DNA of 64,000 nt from Manihot esculenta (lineage: Eukaryota > Streptophyta > Magnoliopsida > Malpighiales > Euphorbiaceae), in NCBI RefSeq assembly GCF_001659605.2, contig NC_035170.2, positions 9,042,539 to 9,106,538 on the forward strand. The letters run 5' to 3'. This document shows, in pieces, positions 19,912-31,095 of this stretch (positions are counted from its first letter, which is position 1; each line of letters opens with the position of its first letter). Under the pieces are notes generated by a model. It was not told where the DNA came from and made no database searches. It saw nothing but the letters and a program-made list of their open reading frames with translations. A program made the position numbers and the translations under genes.

Positions 19912-22142
19912 TGGTATTAGAGCCCTAACGTATATTTTTCTAGTTTTATACATGTGTTTAATATGTTATAATGTTTGTGTTAAATTAAAATATTTTCAAA
20001 AATTTTCTTTTAGTCAATTTTTTTTTAAATTTTAATAACATGATCATACGTGTTATTTTAGTCCTTAATATCTCTCTAAATGATTAGTGTTATTGTAATA
20101 ATATATCATTTCAAATGAATGTATCCTACTATCTAAAATGATATATTAGTTCACCCGAAACAATATATTTTTTCAAATGAAACAATGTATCATTCTATCA
20201 TTTCAAATGAAATTATATTCGAAAAAATGTATAATTTCAACTGAAAAAATATATTTTTTAAAATAAAAAAATATTTTTTCAATCAAAAAGAAATGTTATT
20301 TCAATTGAAAAGATGTATCTTTTAATTGAAAAAATATCGCTTTTCAAATTTGAAAAGTGTTTTTTTAATTTTTTATCATAGGGAAATATTATTTGGTCTT
20401 AATATAAGTGCTATATATGTTTGAACATAAATTCTTAGCCACACGTATTGAGAGTTGTGTAGAGACACATGCCACAGTTTTAAAATTTTTTCACAGTTTT
20501 AAATTTTTTTTTATAGTGTGAAAAATAAAATTTAACTATTTTTTGTGACCTTTAATAAAATTTTGGACAATTTATATTTTTTATATTAATTATTTTTTAG
20601 AAATAAATTATTATTTTATTATATAATAGTGATTTAGAGTGATTAGGAATGCTTATAATTTAATTAATTTACCTTGGTTTTGGTTGTTAAGAAATGATCT
20701 GAATTGCTTTATGAAGCAAATAGTTAGATTAACACATAAATTTATTATATAATTCAATAAGGATAATTAATGCGAAGATATAAAAATTTAAGATTAGCTT
20801 TACTAATATTCAATTAGAGGGGAATACTAATATATGGTGATATAAGTTGCATCACAATATTAGTAATTTCTATAAATGATTAATATAAAACATTATAAAA
20901 AATATATATATACATATATATATACATATATATATTTTTTGAATAGTTCAATATTTATTATTTACTAGATATTGATGTTTAATTTTTAATTTAAATAATT
21001 TAAGATTATTATTTATTTACATAATTAATTATGTTAAACTATGTGTCTCTAGTTTATATTTATATATCAATATGAAAATCCTATATATATTGGATGAGAA
21101 AGAGGCTCTCGAGATAAAGAGATAGGAGTTCATTTTCTTATCTATGAATTAATGAATGTGAAGGTATGTTAATGTGCATGCAAATTTGCTTATTATCTAT
21201 TGAGGTGATACATTATTTACTGCCACATTTATATTTAACCATGTATTTTTTAAATTAGTTCCAATGAAAAGTTTATTTTTATAAGATATTATGACAGTTA
21301 AAAAGATATATTTTTATTAGTGAATAAGATAATGACATATTAATTGAATTTGAATCATGAAATGTCATATTTTAGTGAATAAATTTCCTAAATAGGTTGA
21401 GATAGGTCAAGATTTATCCCTATATAAAAATGGATTAGATTGCTTTCATTATAAGAACCTGAAATGGATTATTTTCCAGTTGAAATACAGCCTATAGTGA
21501 ATCCATCGATATTATTGGCTTAATAGGAGTAACTATTACATTGATAAATCAATTTATCAATATCAATCGCGATAAATGAGTCAATCGTGCATTTCCTATT
21601 ATCGCTATGAGATTGAAGGGAAAGATATATAGTTATTCCACAAGAATATAATGAGATGAACATATCCTGTGAAATGGATTATTTTCTAGTTGAAATACAG
21701 CCTATAGTGAATCTGTCGATATTACTGGCTTAGTAGGAGTAACTATTACATTGATAAATCAATTTATCAATCTCAATCGCGATAAATAAGTCAATCGTGC
21801 ATTCCCTATTATCACTATGAGATTGAAGGGAAAGATTTATAGTTATTCCACAAGAATATAATGAGATGAACATATCCTGTTAAGGAATGATGAATTAATA
21901 AATAGAACAATGGAAGATGAACTAAAATGGTTTATCATTTTAGTTTGGTATTATCTACAACTCTACAAGTAGTTTAGTGACTAAGTATGATTTTTAGTAC
22001 AATTAGATATATACAATAGAACTATCGAACTAGTAATGATCTATGGTGAGAGTCTAACTTCAATAGTTTATATTAAGAATCCCAAAATCCCAAGTATTAT
22101 AGAAAAATAAAGCACATTGATATTAAATATAATTTTATAAGG
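19912..22142. other. AT-rich decayed element interior of copy B, no gene
   Basis: It starts with a mutated Met-tRNA primer site (TGGTATTAGAGCC, 19912-19924) and follows copy A. About 580 bp at 20836-21415 are absent from copy A. They include an ATATATAC-type microsatellite at about 20905-20935. No coding frame is supported. Confidence 0.6.
21461..21880. repeat. Local tandem duplication, two 210-bp units
   Basis: Units 21461-21670 and 21671-21880 both start GAAATGGATTATTTTC and end CATATCCTGT with few differences. Copy A has a single unit (about 13415-13630), so this arose after the segmental duplication. Confidence 0.85.
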
Positions 22143-22147
22143 GATAT
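22143..22147. repeat. Target-site duplication GATAT, left of solo LTR
   Basis: GATAT here is repeated at 24306-24310. Copy A has the unoccupied site near 13818-13826. Confidence 0.85.
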
Positions 22148-24305
22148 TGTAACGACCCGAAATCGGACCGCTACCGGCGCTAGGATCCAGATCGACTTAA
22201 GGTCGCCGGGACCCGTAGCAGGCCTAGCATACAACCTGTCATACCTGATAAATCCCATACATGATCAAGCATTTATATAAAAACTTTAAACTTTCCATCT
22301 ACCAAGCTTGACCTGTGCATGCACTAATACTTAATACATAAAAACCCCACACTAGAGCCTTCATCAAATGCTCTAGTTGGGTCAACATTTCATACATCAA
22401 GCTTGGTTTAATATTTCTCAACATTAAAACATAAAGATCATGTATGAAAAGATATTAACATTACATTAGGGCCAAGCACAATACTAAACCTCATAACATT
22501 ATTGTACAATATCTTACATTACATTACATTATCTTTCATGTCCACTACTAACTATTACATACATAAAACTTTTACTCTTGCTGACTTCCTGGTCTATTCC
22601 GAGCCTGCAAACCTGGGGGTTAAGGGAAAGGGGTGATCTACTAGAGCCCAGTGAGCAAAATAGTAAAATAATATATTAAAATCTATGCTTTCATGAAATG
22701 CATCACATCACAAACAAATCACATCAAGGATGGACTTGTCATCAATAGCCCTCTACACATTCCAATGGTGCCAGGGGCGTAGAATGGGCCTCGCTGGTCT
22801 TTCTCTTATCATAACATAACATAACATTCCAATGTGCCAGGGGCGTAGAATGGGCCTCACTAGACTTCCATAATGTATCATCGTCATCATATCATATCGA
22901 GGGCTAATGGGTCATCCAACATCCATCCACATCAACATCATAGTATGCAATGCAACATATTCATGAATTCTAATGCAAACAACCTAATATATATCATGGC
23001 ATTCGTGATGCATGAACATGCTCAAAATTTATTTACTTTGAAACATAAAGATCCATTCTACTCACCTCAGGCTGACTCTGAACAGACTCTATAGAAGCTA
23101 TCTCACTGCTGGGGTCCTCGGTTCCTCGAGTCCGAACCTACACAGGTAGACTCAAATGAGGGACCAAACATACTCTAATATAACTCTAAACATCTCTCTA
23201 AAAACCCCTAAAACATCATAAAACATTCATAGAAAACATGCAAAGGAAGGTTGAACAGGGCACTTTCGGCGGCAGGTTCGGCGGCCAAAAGTCCCTCCAG
23301 AGCCGAAAGTCATGCACTTTTGGGGGTAGGGTTCGGCAGCCGAAAGTCTGTCCAGAGCCGAAAGTCACCAACCTTCGGCGGCATGTTCGGCGGTCGAAAC
23401 TCTCCTCTAGAGCCGAAAGTCCAAACTTCTAGGGGCGAGTTTAGGCGGCCAAACTGCCTCCTCATACAGGTTCGGCGGCCGAACATGGCTTCGGCAGCCG
23501 AACCTGAGTTCTTCCAGAATGGGAGAACTCAAGCCTCTCATGCACATTCAGCCAACCAAACCTCTAAACTCAAACCAAACCACTCAAAATCATGCATATA
23601 CACATTCTCAAGCATTTAGGGGCTTAAAACTAGCCTATACCCCAACAAACATTCACATAGCATACAATAAACATTCAATTCATCATTTAACTCATATAAA
23701 CCCTAACCTTCTACAACTACTCTAAACATGCATTAAAACTCTCTAAGACCCCTCAAAACTTACGTAAAGCATAAAAGAAGGGTAGGATCTACTTTTACCT
23801 CTTGAAAAATCGAGAGGAGAGGCAATCCAAACTCGGAGATGGGAAGAAATCGAGCTCCGGGTCTCCAAGCTTCAAAAACTTGATCTTTAGCTCAAAATCT
23901 TCAAAACCAAGTTAAAACTTGTTAAAACTTGAAGAGATTGAAGGAAAAACTCAAAATCAACCAAAAGAGGGCGAAATCTCACCTTTGGCCGAAAATAGAG
24001 AGAGAAAATTTACCCATTTTCGGACAAGGGGCATTTTATAAGTGGCTGGCCAGACCACCTTCGGAGGCCAAAAGAGCTCCCGCAAGTCACCTACGTTCGG
24101 CGGCCGAACATGGGGTTCGGTGGCCGAACATGACTTTTCCAACCTTGGTCTTTTTTTTCAAAACTCAATTTTTTTCTTTATTCAAAGCATAATAACAGAT
24201 AAAAACATTTTATAAAATATGATTTTACCCTTCTAGAGGGTTCCGACATCCGAGATTCTGCCGGAAAGCAGGAATTCTGATGCCGGAGTCTAGTCAGGTA
24301 TTACA
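22148..24305 (-). mobile_element. Solo chromovirus LTR (2158 bp)
   Basis: It begins TGTAACGACCCG and ends GGTATTACA, the reverse of the chromovirus LTR, with no interior. Inside, on the minus strand, are the TATA-like TATAAAATGC (24031-24040), palindromes (23260-23510), a GTAAAAG donor-like site near 23795 and two minisatellite units (22766-22855). The GATAT duplication on both sides shows a complete insertion later reduced by recombination between its two LTRs. Confidence 0.9.
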
Positions 24306-24310
24306 GATAT
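24306..24310. repeat. Target-site duplication GATAT, right of solo LTR
   Basis: It directly follows GGTATTACA and matches 22143-22147. Confidence 0.85.
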
Positions 24311-24461
24311 AGTTGCAAAGAAAGAAGTGAACATGAAATATATATTTACACTTGATGTCACTGCAAATTCCTTTATAAAGCTTATTATGCAGATTATTTA
24401 ATGGCACTAAGGAGAATGTGGTTAATGTTTGATATATTTATAATGTTCACCACGCTTTCTA

Positions 24462-24466
24462 GTCAT
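24462..24466. repeat. Target-site duplication GTCAT, left of Athila complex
   Basis: GTCAT is repeated at 56100-56104. The empty site CTAGTCATGTTAATTGG is present once in copy A at 13972-13988. Confidence 0.9.
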
Positions 24467-25466
24467 TGACAATGCGGTTGTCGAAGCCGGTCAAAAATAA
24501 CCTTCTTGGTTATCAACAATTTACAACTGTAAATAGTGGTGAAGGATCGAATCCACAGAGAATTGATTACCTATTTATTTTTCTCAATCAAGACCAAGAG
24601 AACTAATTGAAAACACAAGAGAAAGCAAGTAAATCAAAAGTTGAATGAAAGTAAAGTGCAATAAAAGTAAAAAAAGGGGGGTTTTGAGATTGATTTGTCT
24701 AACAACTATTGAAGGTAATTAAAACAGCAAGTAATTAAAATAAAAGAGGAAATCAATATGAGAAAAGTCTAGTTTTCTTGAAGATATGGACCCACTTTGG
24801 TTGCTTGAGTTGATCATTGAAACTTAGGTTTTCTTAATTCATTCAATAGATTAGTTATGGGGGTGGAAAACGCTTCTCACCACCATGTCTCTCCTTATGA
24901 TTAAATCAATTAGGGAACGTCCTCTAATCAATTACTAATTAACAAATTGCCAAGGAATGTCCTTGGGCCATAGGCATCAAAACAATTGTCAATTGCATAA
25001 AGAATGAGAGAGATCTAATCCTAGCTACTCAAACGCATGAGATGTTGCTAGATCATGCAATTCCCTAGTTTTTACACCAAGTGTTCTTAGATCAGAATAT
25101 TTCCAGCAATTACGGACTAATAAATATCCTAACCAACAATCAATTAACTTTGCAATCAAGAATCAAGTGGCCAATTTGATCAAAACAAAAAAGCAATCTT
25201 AGAATTAAGCACAATTGCATGAATATTGAATAAACCAAAATCAAACACTTTATGTTCAGATCTCACAACCTTTTAAACAACCTTAGTTTCAACCAAACTT
25301 CAACTAGAATAAGGGTTTCAGCCACTCATGGCTGAACCAAAATAGAAAATAAAAGAAAAGAAAGCAAGAAGATGAAGAACTAAGGGAAAGAACCCTTGGA
25401 GAAGCCTTGCCAATTCCTTGGAGGAGAGGTGTATGAAATCTTCTTCTTCATGTCTTTTTGAGGTCT

Positions 25467-25476
25467 TTAAATAGAT
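25467..25476 (-). promoter_or_regulatory. TATA-like box of Athila LTR1
   Basis: CTATTTAAAG on the minus strand, about 270 bp after the GC-rich array. Element D has ATATTTAAAG in the corresponding place. Confidence 0.5.
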
Positions 25477-25744
25477 GTTGAGAGGCTGCCTAGGGTTTCT
25501 TGGGTGTCCATGCATCTTTGTAGAGATTGCCCAAAGTGCCCTTGAGTCTTCTATGTGTATGTGTGGAGTTGCAAGCCCTTTTTGGTCTTTTGATTGATGC
25601 CCAAGTGTGTTCAAGAAGCCTTCTTCACATTATTCATGCACTAAAGAGGAAGGTGGAGCCTTGATTTGAATTTTGAATGTGCATGACACTAAGTGGGAAA
25701 CATGTGATCTTCAAGATTTGGCTTCTTGAATAAGGAGGAGGTTG

Positions 25745-25985
25745 TTCGGGGGCACTTTCGGCTGTCTAAGATGAGTTTTGGAGGCTGGACTTTCGATTCT
25801 GGACGCAAGGTTCGGCGGCTGAAGGTGCCGCCGAAGGTGGGTGACTTTCGCCTCTGGACTGGACTTTCGGCTTCCGAAAGTGCTTCCGAAAGTGGGTGAC
25901 TTTCGGCTTCCGAAAGTGCTTCCGAAGGTGGTTGAGTTTCGGCTTCCGAAAGTGCTTCCGAAGGTGCTTCCGAAGGTGGTTGAGT
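25745..25985 (-). repeat. GC-rich TTCGGC array in Athila LTR1 U3
   Basis: It holds TTCGGC/GCCGAA-type words such as TTCGGCGGCTGAA and TTCGGCTTCCGAA, with three tandem units of about 36 bp from 25863 onward. The words are close relatives of the palindromes in the chromovirus LTRs. The array reads open in most frames on both strands, which produces several false ORFs. Confidence 0.85.
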
Positions 25986-26142
25986 TTTTGGCACTTTTTG
26001 GCATTTTTAAGAGCATTTTCTCCAAATTGTTCCTTTACACCTAATATCTGTAAAACATGATTAAAATCACAAAATTTGGTAGAATAGGTGCAAATAAATA
26101 TCAATAAGATCATGATAATATGGACTAAAATATGCTCTATCA

Positions 26143-27218
26143 AATACCCCCACACTTAACCTTTTGCTTGTCCTTAAGCAAATAAACATAGCTAAACAAG
26201 TTTTCTTTCTAGATCCTTATTTCCACTCAAGCTCTTACTCAAGACCCCTATTTTGAATCATTGCAGTGAAGAATATATGCATGAAGATTACTCACCTTCT
26301 TTCCTTGTTTCCCTTTGCTTACCATGGCTAGAATTTATTTTCCTCAAGAGAGACCATACATGCACATGTTTGTTAAGACTCTTTCTAGCTTTTGGATTGA
26401 CTTGCCCTTACCTTGAAGTACTTTATTCAGGCTTTTGCACTTAGACTTTTCTTGAAAAAGTCACCAACCTTTTGACGTGAAGGTACATATTTGTGATACC
26501 CACCCCCAGTTACTCAGTTGGTCACCTTTCCAAGTGGCTACTAGCTTTGTTCTTAGTCTTTTGACTATTGGAACAGTTTTTGATTTTGTGCTTTTGAGGT
26601 CTTTGCCTTTGCTGAATTTTCTTTCTCTCAATGATTTGGACAAATCAACACCAATTGCTAAATCAAGTCACATTAAGTTCATTCACACAACTTTCAATTC
26701 ATTCTCATCATTTGAGGGTCATCAATATATTTTTCACCATGGCAAACTCAAAGATTCAATTCAAAAGGCAATTCTCAAACATGAATACAACTCACTGCAA
26801 TTGATTCAACATAAGTTTAAAGAGTCATAACATCAATGAGGTCATGGAAAGAAAAACTCATCCAACATAGTTCATCAATTTGAGTAGAGCAAAACAAAAA
26901 GAAGAAGAAGGTTGTGGTTGTGTGTGTTTTATTGAAAGTATAAACAAATTAAAATTCAACTGTGGCTAATTAACTGAAAGAAATGCAAGACTGAAAAGAG
27001 AAAAGAAAAAAAAATTTTCAATCTGAAAGCATGTAAAATCGCAAAAGATAAAGGAAGAAGAGGAAGAGAAGAGGAAAAGAAGAAGGAAGGAAGAAGGAGA
27101 GAGAGATATGCACCCCCACACTTAAATCATGCATTGTCCTCAATGTAAAATAAGAGAGAAAAAGAGAATAAAAGAATTTGAATACTCCCCTGGGGTGTGG
27201 TGTGCATGGCATGATCAC
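26143..27218 (-). mobile_element. Athila B1 3' spacer with polypurine tract
   Basis: This stretch is noncoding between the RNase H stop and LTR1. It carries the Athila-type signature ACATTGAGGACAATGCATG then GTGTGGGGGTGCAT (27110-27150 in reverse) and a polypurine tract GTGTGGGGGTATT at 26143-26155 directly before the LTR. No env-like frame is seen. Confidence 0.8.
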
Positions 27219-28673
27219 TTAGGCAGAATGAGTGACGAACAGATGTTCGTCTGGGAACTCTTCTTTGACTGGACATAGTGCAGAGCTAAAGGGAAGTCGG
27301 CTGAGGTGGTCTGCCACAAAATTCTCTTTGCCATTCTTGTCTCTTATCTCTAGATCAAATTCTTGTAGAAGTAGGATCCACCTAATGAGCCTTGGTTTTG
27401 CTTCTTTTTTCTTGATCAAATATCGCAAAGCTGCATGGTCAGAGTAGACAATGACTTTGGTTCCCAATAGATATGGTCTGAACTTTTCCAAAGCAAATAC
27501 AACTGCCAAGAGTTCTTTTTCAGTTCTTGTGTAGTTGCTTTGTATAGCATCTAGTGTGCGAGAGGCATAGTGAATGACATGGGGTGAGTTTCCCATACGT
27601 TGCCCCAAGACTGCTCCTACTGCATAATTGCTTGCATCACACATGATTTCAAATGGCAAGTTCTAGTCAGGTCCTTGAATAATTGGGGCAGGCACAAGTA
27701 ATTCTTTAATTAAATCAAATGCCTTTTTGCAATCTGGATCAAAATCAAATGTTACATCCTGTTGGAGCAATCTGCATAATGGCAAAGTAATTTTTGAGAA
27801 GTCTTTGATGAATCTTCTATAGAATCCTGCATGGCCAAGGAATGAGCGGATGTCTCTAATATTTGTGGGTAGGGCAGATTTTTGATGGTATCCACCTTAG
27901 CTTTGTCCACTTCAATGCCTTTAGTTGAAACAACATGACCTAAGACCATACCTTGATTAACCATAAAATAACATTTTTCATAATTAAGCGCAAGGTTAGA
28001 CTCAATGCATCTTTGTAAGATCTTTTCCAGGTTAGTAAGGCATTCATCAAAGGAGTTACCATGTACTGTGAAGTCATCCATGAATACTTCAATGGTCTTA
28101 CCCACATAGTCAGAGAATATGCTCATCATGCATCGTTGAAAGGTGGCAGGTGCATTGCATAGTCCAAATGGCATTCTTCTAAAGGCAAAAGTGCCAAAAG
28201 GACAAGTGAAGGTGGTTTTCTCTTGGTCCTCTGGGGCAACTGGAATTTGATAAAAACCTGAATAACCATCAAGACAACAATAATGAGACTTACCTGCAAG
28301 CCTTTCGAGCATCTGATCAATGAATGGAAGTGGGAAGTGGTCTTTTCTTGTTGCAGAATTTAGCTTTCTGTAGTCCATGCATACTCTCCATCCATTCTGA
28401 ACTCTTGTGGGAACAAGTTCTCCTTCAGCATTTGGAACAATGGTAATTCCAGTTTTCTTTGGAACTATATGTACAGGGCTCACCCATTTGCTATCAGAGA
28501 TTGGGTATATGATGCCTGCATCAAGGAGTTTGACTATTTCTTTTTTCACTACCTCCATCATAGGTGGATTCAGTCTTCTTTGAGCATCTCTGACTGGCTT
28601 GCATTCATCTTCCATGTGAATTCTATGCATGCAGGTGGAGGGGGAAATACCTTTGATGTCATCAATGGTCCAT
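27219..28673 (-). pseudogene. Athila B1 pol: reverse transcriptase and RNase H
   Basis: The frame starts at the A2 insertion and encodes RT (VCMDYRKLNSATRKDHFPLP; FMDD catalytic motif at 28073-28084) and RNase H ([32 protein letters not shown]). A one-base deletion near 27870, relative to B2, shifts the frame after NLPYP, and a TAG at 27663-27665 stands where B2 has a Trp codon. The frame ends with [11 protein letters not shown] and a stop; integrase, which follows this point in complete Athila elements, is absent. The upstream half of the polyprotein continues at 38663-41517 beyond A2. Confidence 0.85.
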
Positions 28674-28678
28674 CCTAT
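28674..28678. repeat. Target-site duplication CCTAT, left of A2
   Basis: CCTAT is repeated at 38663-38667, directly outside the A2 LTR ends. It interrupts the Athila pol frame between the linker and RT. Confidence 0.95.
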
Positions 28679-30994
28679 TGTAACGACCCGAAAATCGGAC
28701 CGCTACGGGCGCTAGGATCCAGATCGGCTTAAGGCCGCCGGGACCCGTAGCAAGCCTGACATATAACCTGTAAACCTGTATAATCCCATACATGATCAAC
28801 AACATGCATAAAAATTTAAAACTTTTCCTTAAAAACATCCAACTCAACCTGAACATACATGTACATAGTCATGATCATAATCGTGATCCCTCTGTGGGAT
28901 CTCATCAATGCCCTAACGGGCGATACAACATGAGATGAGTTGGCTAACATCTGCATCATCAAATAACTAAGATCATGCATCAACAAGGGATTACAATACA
29001 CATAGGGTCAAGCACATCTATAACCTCAATATACCTCATTACATAACATACTGTAATCTCTTACATTACATCATAGTACAATTGTCATGTCCACAATCTA
29101 ACTATTACATAAACATACTTCAAAACTCTGGCTAATCTCCTGGTCTACCCTGTACCTGCACAGCTGGGGTTAGGGGAGAGGGGTGAGCTAGAAAGCCCAG
29201 TGAGAAGAATAATGAAATCATATATTAAAATTTCATGCCATTATGTAATGCAACACATCACAACTAATCACATCTCGGATGGTATTGTCACCAATAGTCC
29301 TCTACATAGTCCAACTGTGCCGGGACATAGAATGGGTACAACCGGTCTTTCCCTTATCATAACATATCATAACATACCAATGTGCCAGGGACGTAGAATG
29401 GGTACAACCTGGACTTTCTCTTACATCGTGCCAGGGACGTAGAATGGGTACAACCTGGACTTCCATACCATATCATGCCGTAGCATCATCATGCCATATG
29501 AGGACTAAAGGATCATCCAATAACCAATCCACATCAACATTATAAATGCAATGCAACATATTCGTGAATACTAATGCAAACAACCTACTATATCTCATGG
29601 CATTCGTGATGCATGGATCATGCTCGAAATTCATATTTCAATTATTTTAAAACTTAAGGTTTATTCCACTCACCTCTGGCAAGCTCTGACAAACTCTGTA
29701 GCAGCTGGCTCACTGCTGGGGTCCTCGGTTCCTCGGGTCCGAACCTACACAGGTGGACTCCAATGAGGGACCAAACATACATAAACATAACTCTAATATA
29801 CTCCCCAAAAACCCCCTATAACATCATGGAACAACTACATAAAAACATGCAAGAAATGGCTGGACAGGGCACTTTCGGCGGCAGGTTCGGCGGCCGAAAG
29901 TCCCTCCAGAGCCGAAAGTCAGGCAGGTTCGGCGGCACCTTCGACGGCCGAAACTCCCAGACAGAGGCGAAACTCATGCATGTTCGGCGGCACCTTCGGC
30001 GGCCGAAAGTCCCAGACAGAGACAAAAGTCTCTTTTCGGGGGCAACTTTGGCAGCCGAAAGGCTTGCCTCCCCAGCCATGTTCGGCGGCCGAAAGCTCCT
30101 TCGGCTGCCGAACCTGGTTTCTGCCAAAGGGCAGAAACTTGGCTCCCTAATGCATTTATGCCTCCAAAACTAACCAATCATGCATAAACTTGTTCTAAAA
30201 CATGCATACACACCATACATCACACCTAAGGGTCTCAAACTATCAAATACCCCAACTACAACACTTCAAACATGCCACATTGTTCAAAAACATAACATTT
30301 GCTTAAAAACTCATACAACCCTATACATGCCATTCTACCCCATAAAACAACTTAAAACTTACTTAAAACATAAAATGAGCTTAAGATCGGCTCTTACCTC
30401 TTGTAGATCGAGGGAGAGGCGTCCTAAACTCGGAGATCTAAGCAAATGAGCTCCTGAGTTTCCAAAGCTCCAAAACTTGTCTTAAATGCTCAAAACTTGC
30501 AATGAGAGGTGAAAACTCAAGAAAAATGGAGGAGATTTGGAGAAGGAACACAAGATCTGGGGAGAGGGAGGTCGGAAGCTAGCTATGGCCGAAAATGGGA
30601 GAAAGCTCGCCCATTTCGGCTAAGTGACCCTTTTATAGTGGCTGGCCAGGCCACGTTCGGGGGCCGAAAGTGCTTCCGCATGCATGCCATGTTCGGCGGC
30701 CGAACTTGACTTTCGGCGGCCGAACCTGGACTTCCCTCACTCATGCTTTCGGGGGCCTAACGTGCCTCCAAAACGCATGCATGTTCGGCGGCCGAACTTG
30801 ACTTTCGGCGGCCGAACCTGGGTTTTCCTCCAAAGACTTTTCATGCAAAAACTCATTTAATTTTCATACTTAAAACCATGAAATACCTTAAAACATTTTA
30901 TGAAAACATGTTTCTACTCTACTAGAGGCTTCCGACATCCGAGATTCCACCGGACGGTAGGAATTCCGATACCGGAGTCTAGCCGGGTATTACA
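28679..30994 (-). mobile_element. 3' LTR of A2 (2316 bp)
   Basis: Plus-strand limits are TGTAACGACCCG and GGGTATTACA. It holds three minisatellite units (about 29311-29462), the leader palindromes (29873-30115), a TATA box in reverse at 30630-30637 and two palindrome pairs (30690-30812). Confidence 0.95.
30630..30637 (-). promoter_or_regulatory. TATA box of A2 3' LTR
   Basis: CTTTTATA on plus reads TATAAAAG on minus, between the palindrome pairs and the leader as in the other chromovirus LTRs. Confidence 0.6.
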
Positions 30995-31012
30995 TTCTCC
31001 CCCCCTTAAGAA
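30995..31012 (-). other. Polypurine tract of A2
   Basis: TTCTCCCCCCCTTAAG on plus is a purine tract on the coding strand and touches the LTR end. Confidence 0.85.
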
Positions 31013-31095
31013 CATTCGTCCCCGAATGTACCTCAACTAGCACACATAGCATGGCATAAAACATAACATACACATAAACACATAGAGATCTAACC

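Larger units (their letters stand above)
24467..26142 (-). mobile_element. Athila LTR1 (3' LTR of B1, 1676 bp)
   Basis: Read on plus it begins TGACAATGCGGTTGTCG and ends ATGCTCTATCA (TG...CA). It has the same length as LTR2. On the minus strand U3 lies at the right and contains the GC-rich array (about 25745-25985), then a TATA-like CTATTTAAAG at about 25467-25476. Confidence 0.9.

Noticed and set aside
20901..20936. The alternating ATATATAC tract as a functional element
   Set aside because: It is an ordinary AT microsatellite within AT-rich DNA, with nothing further attached to it.
25689..26155. Several overlapping ORFs on both strands with FGSTFGSR- or LRKHLRKH-type repeats, and similar ones at 42813-43257, 55656-56001, 6865-7263 and 29763-30177
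   Set aside because: They are readings of the TTCGGC-rich arrays in LTRs, which contain few stop trinucleotides in any frame. No protein family, start context or conservation beyond the DNA repeat is seen.
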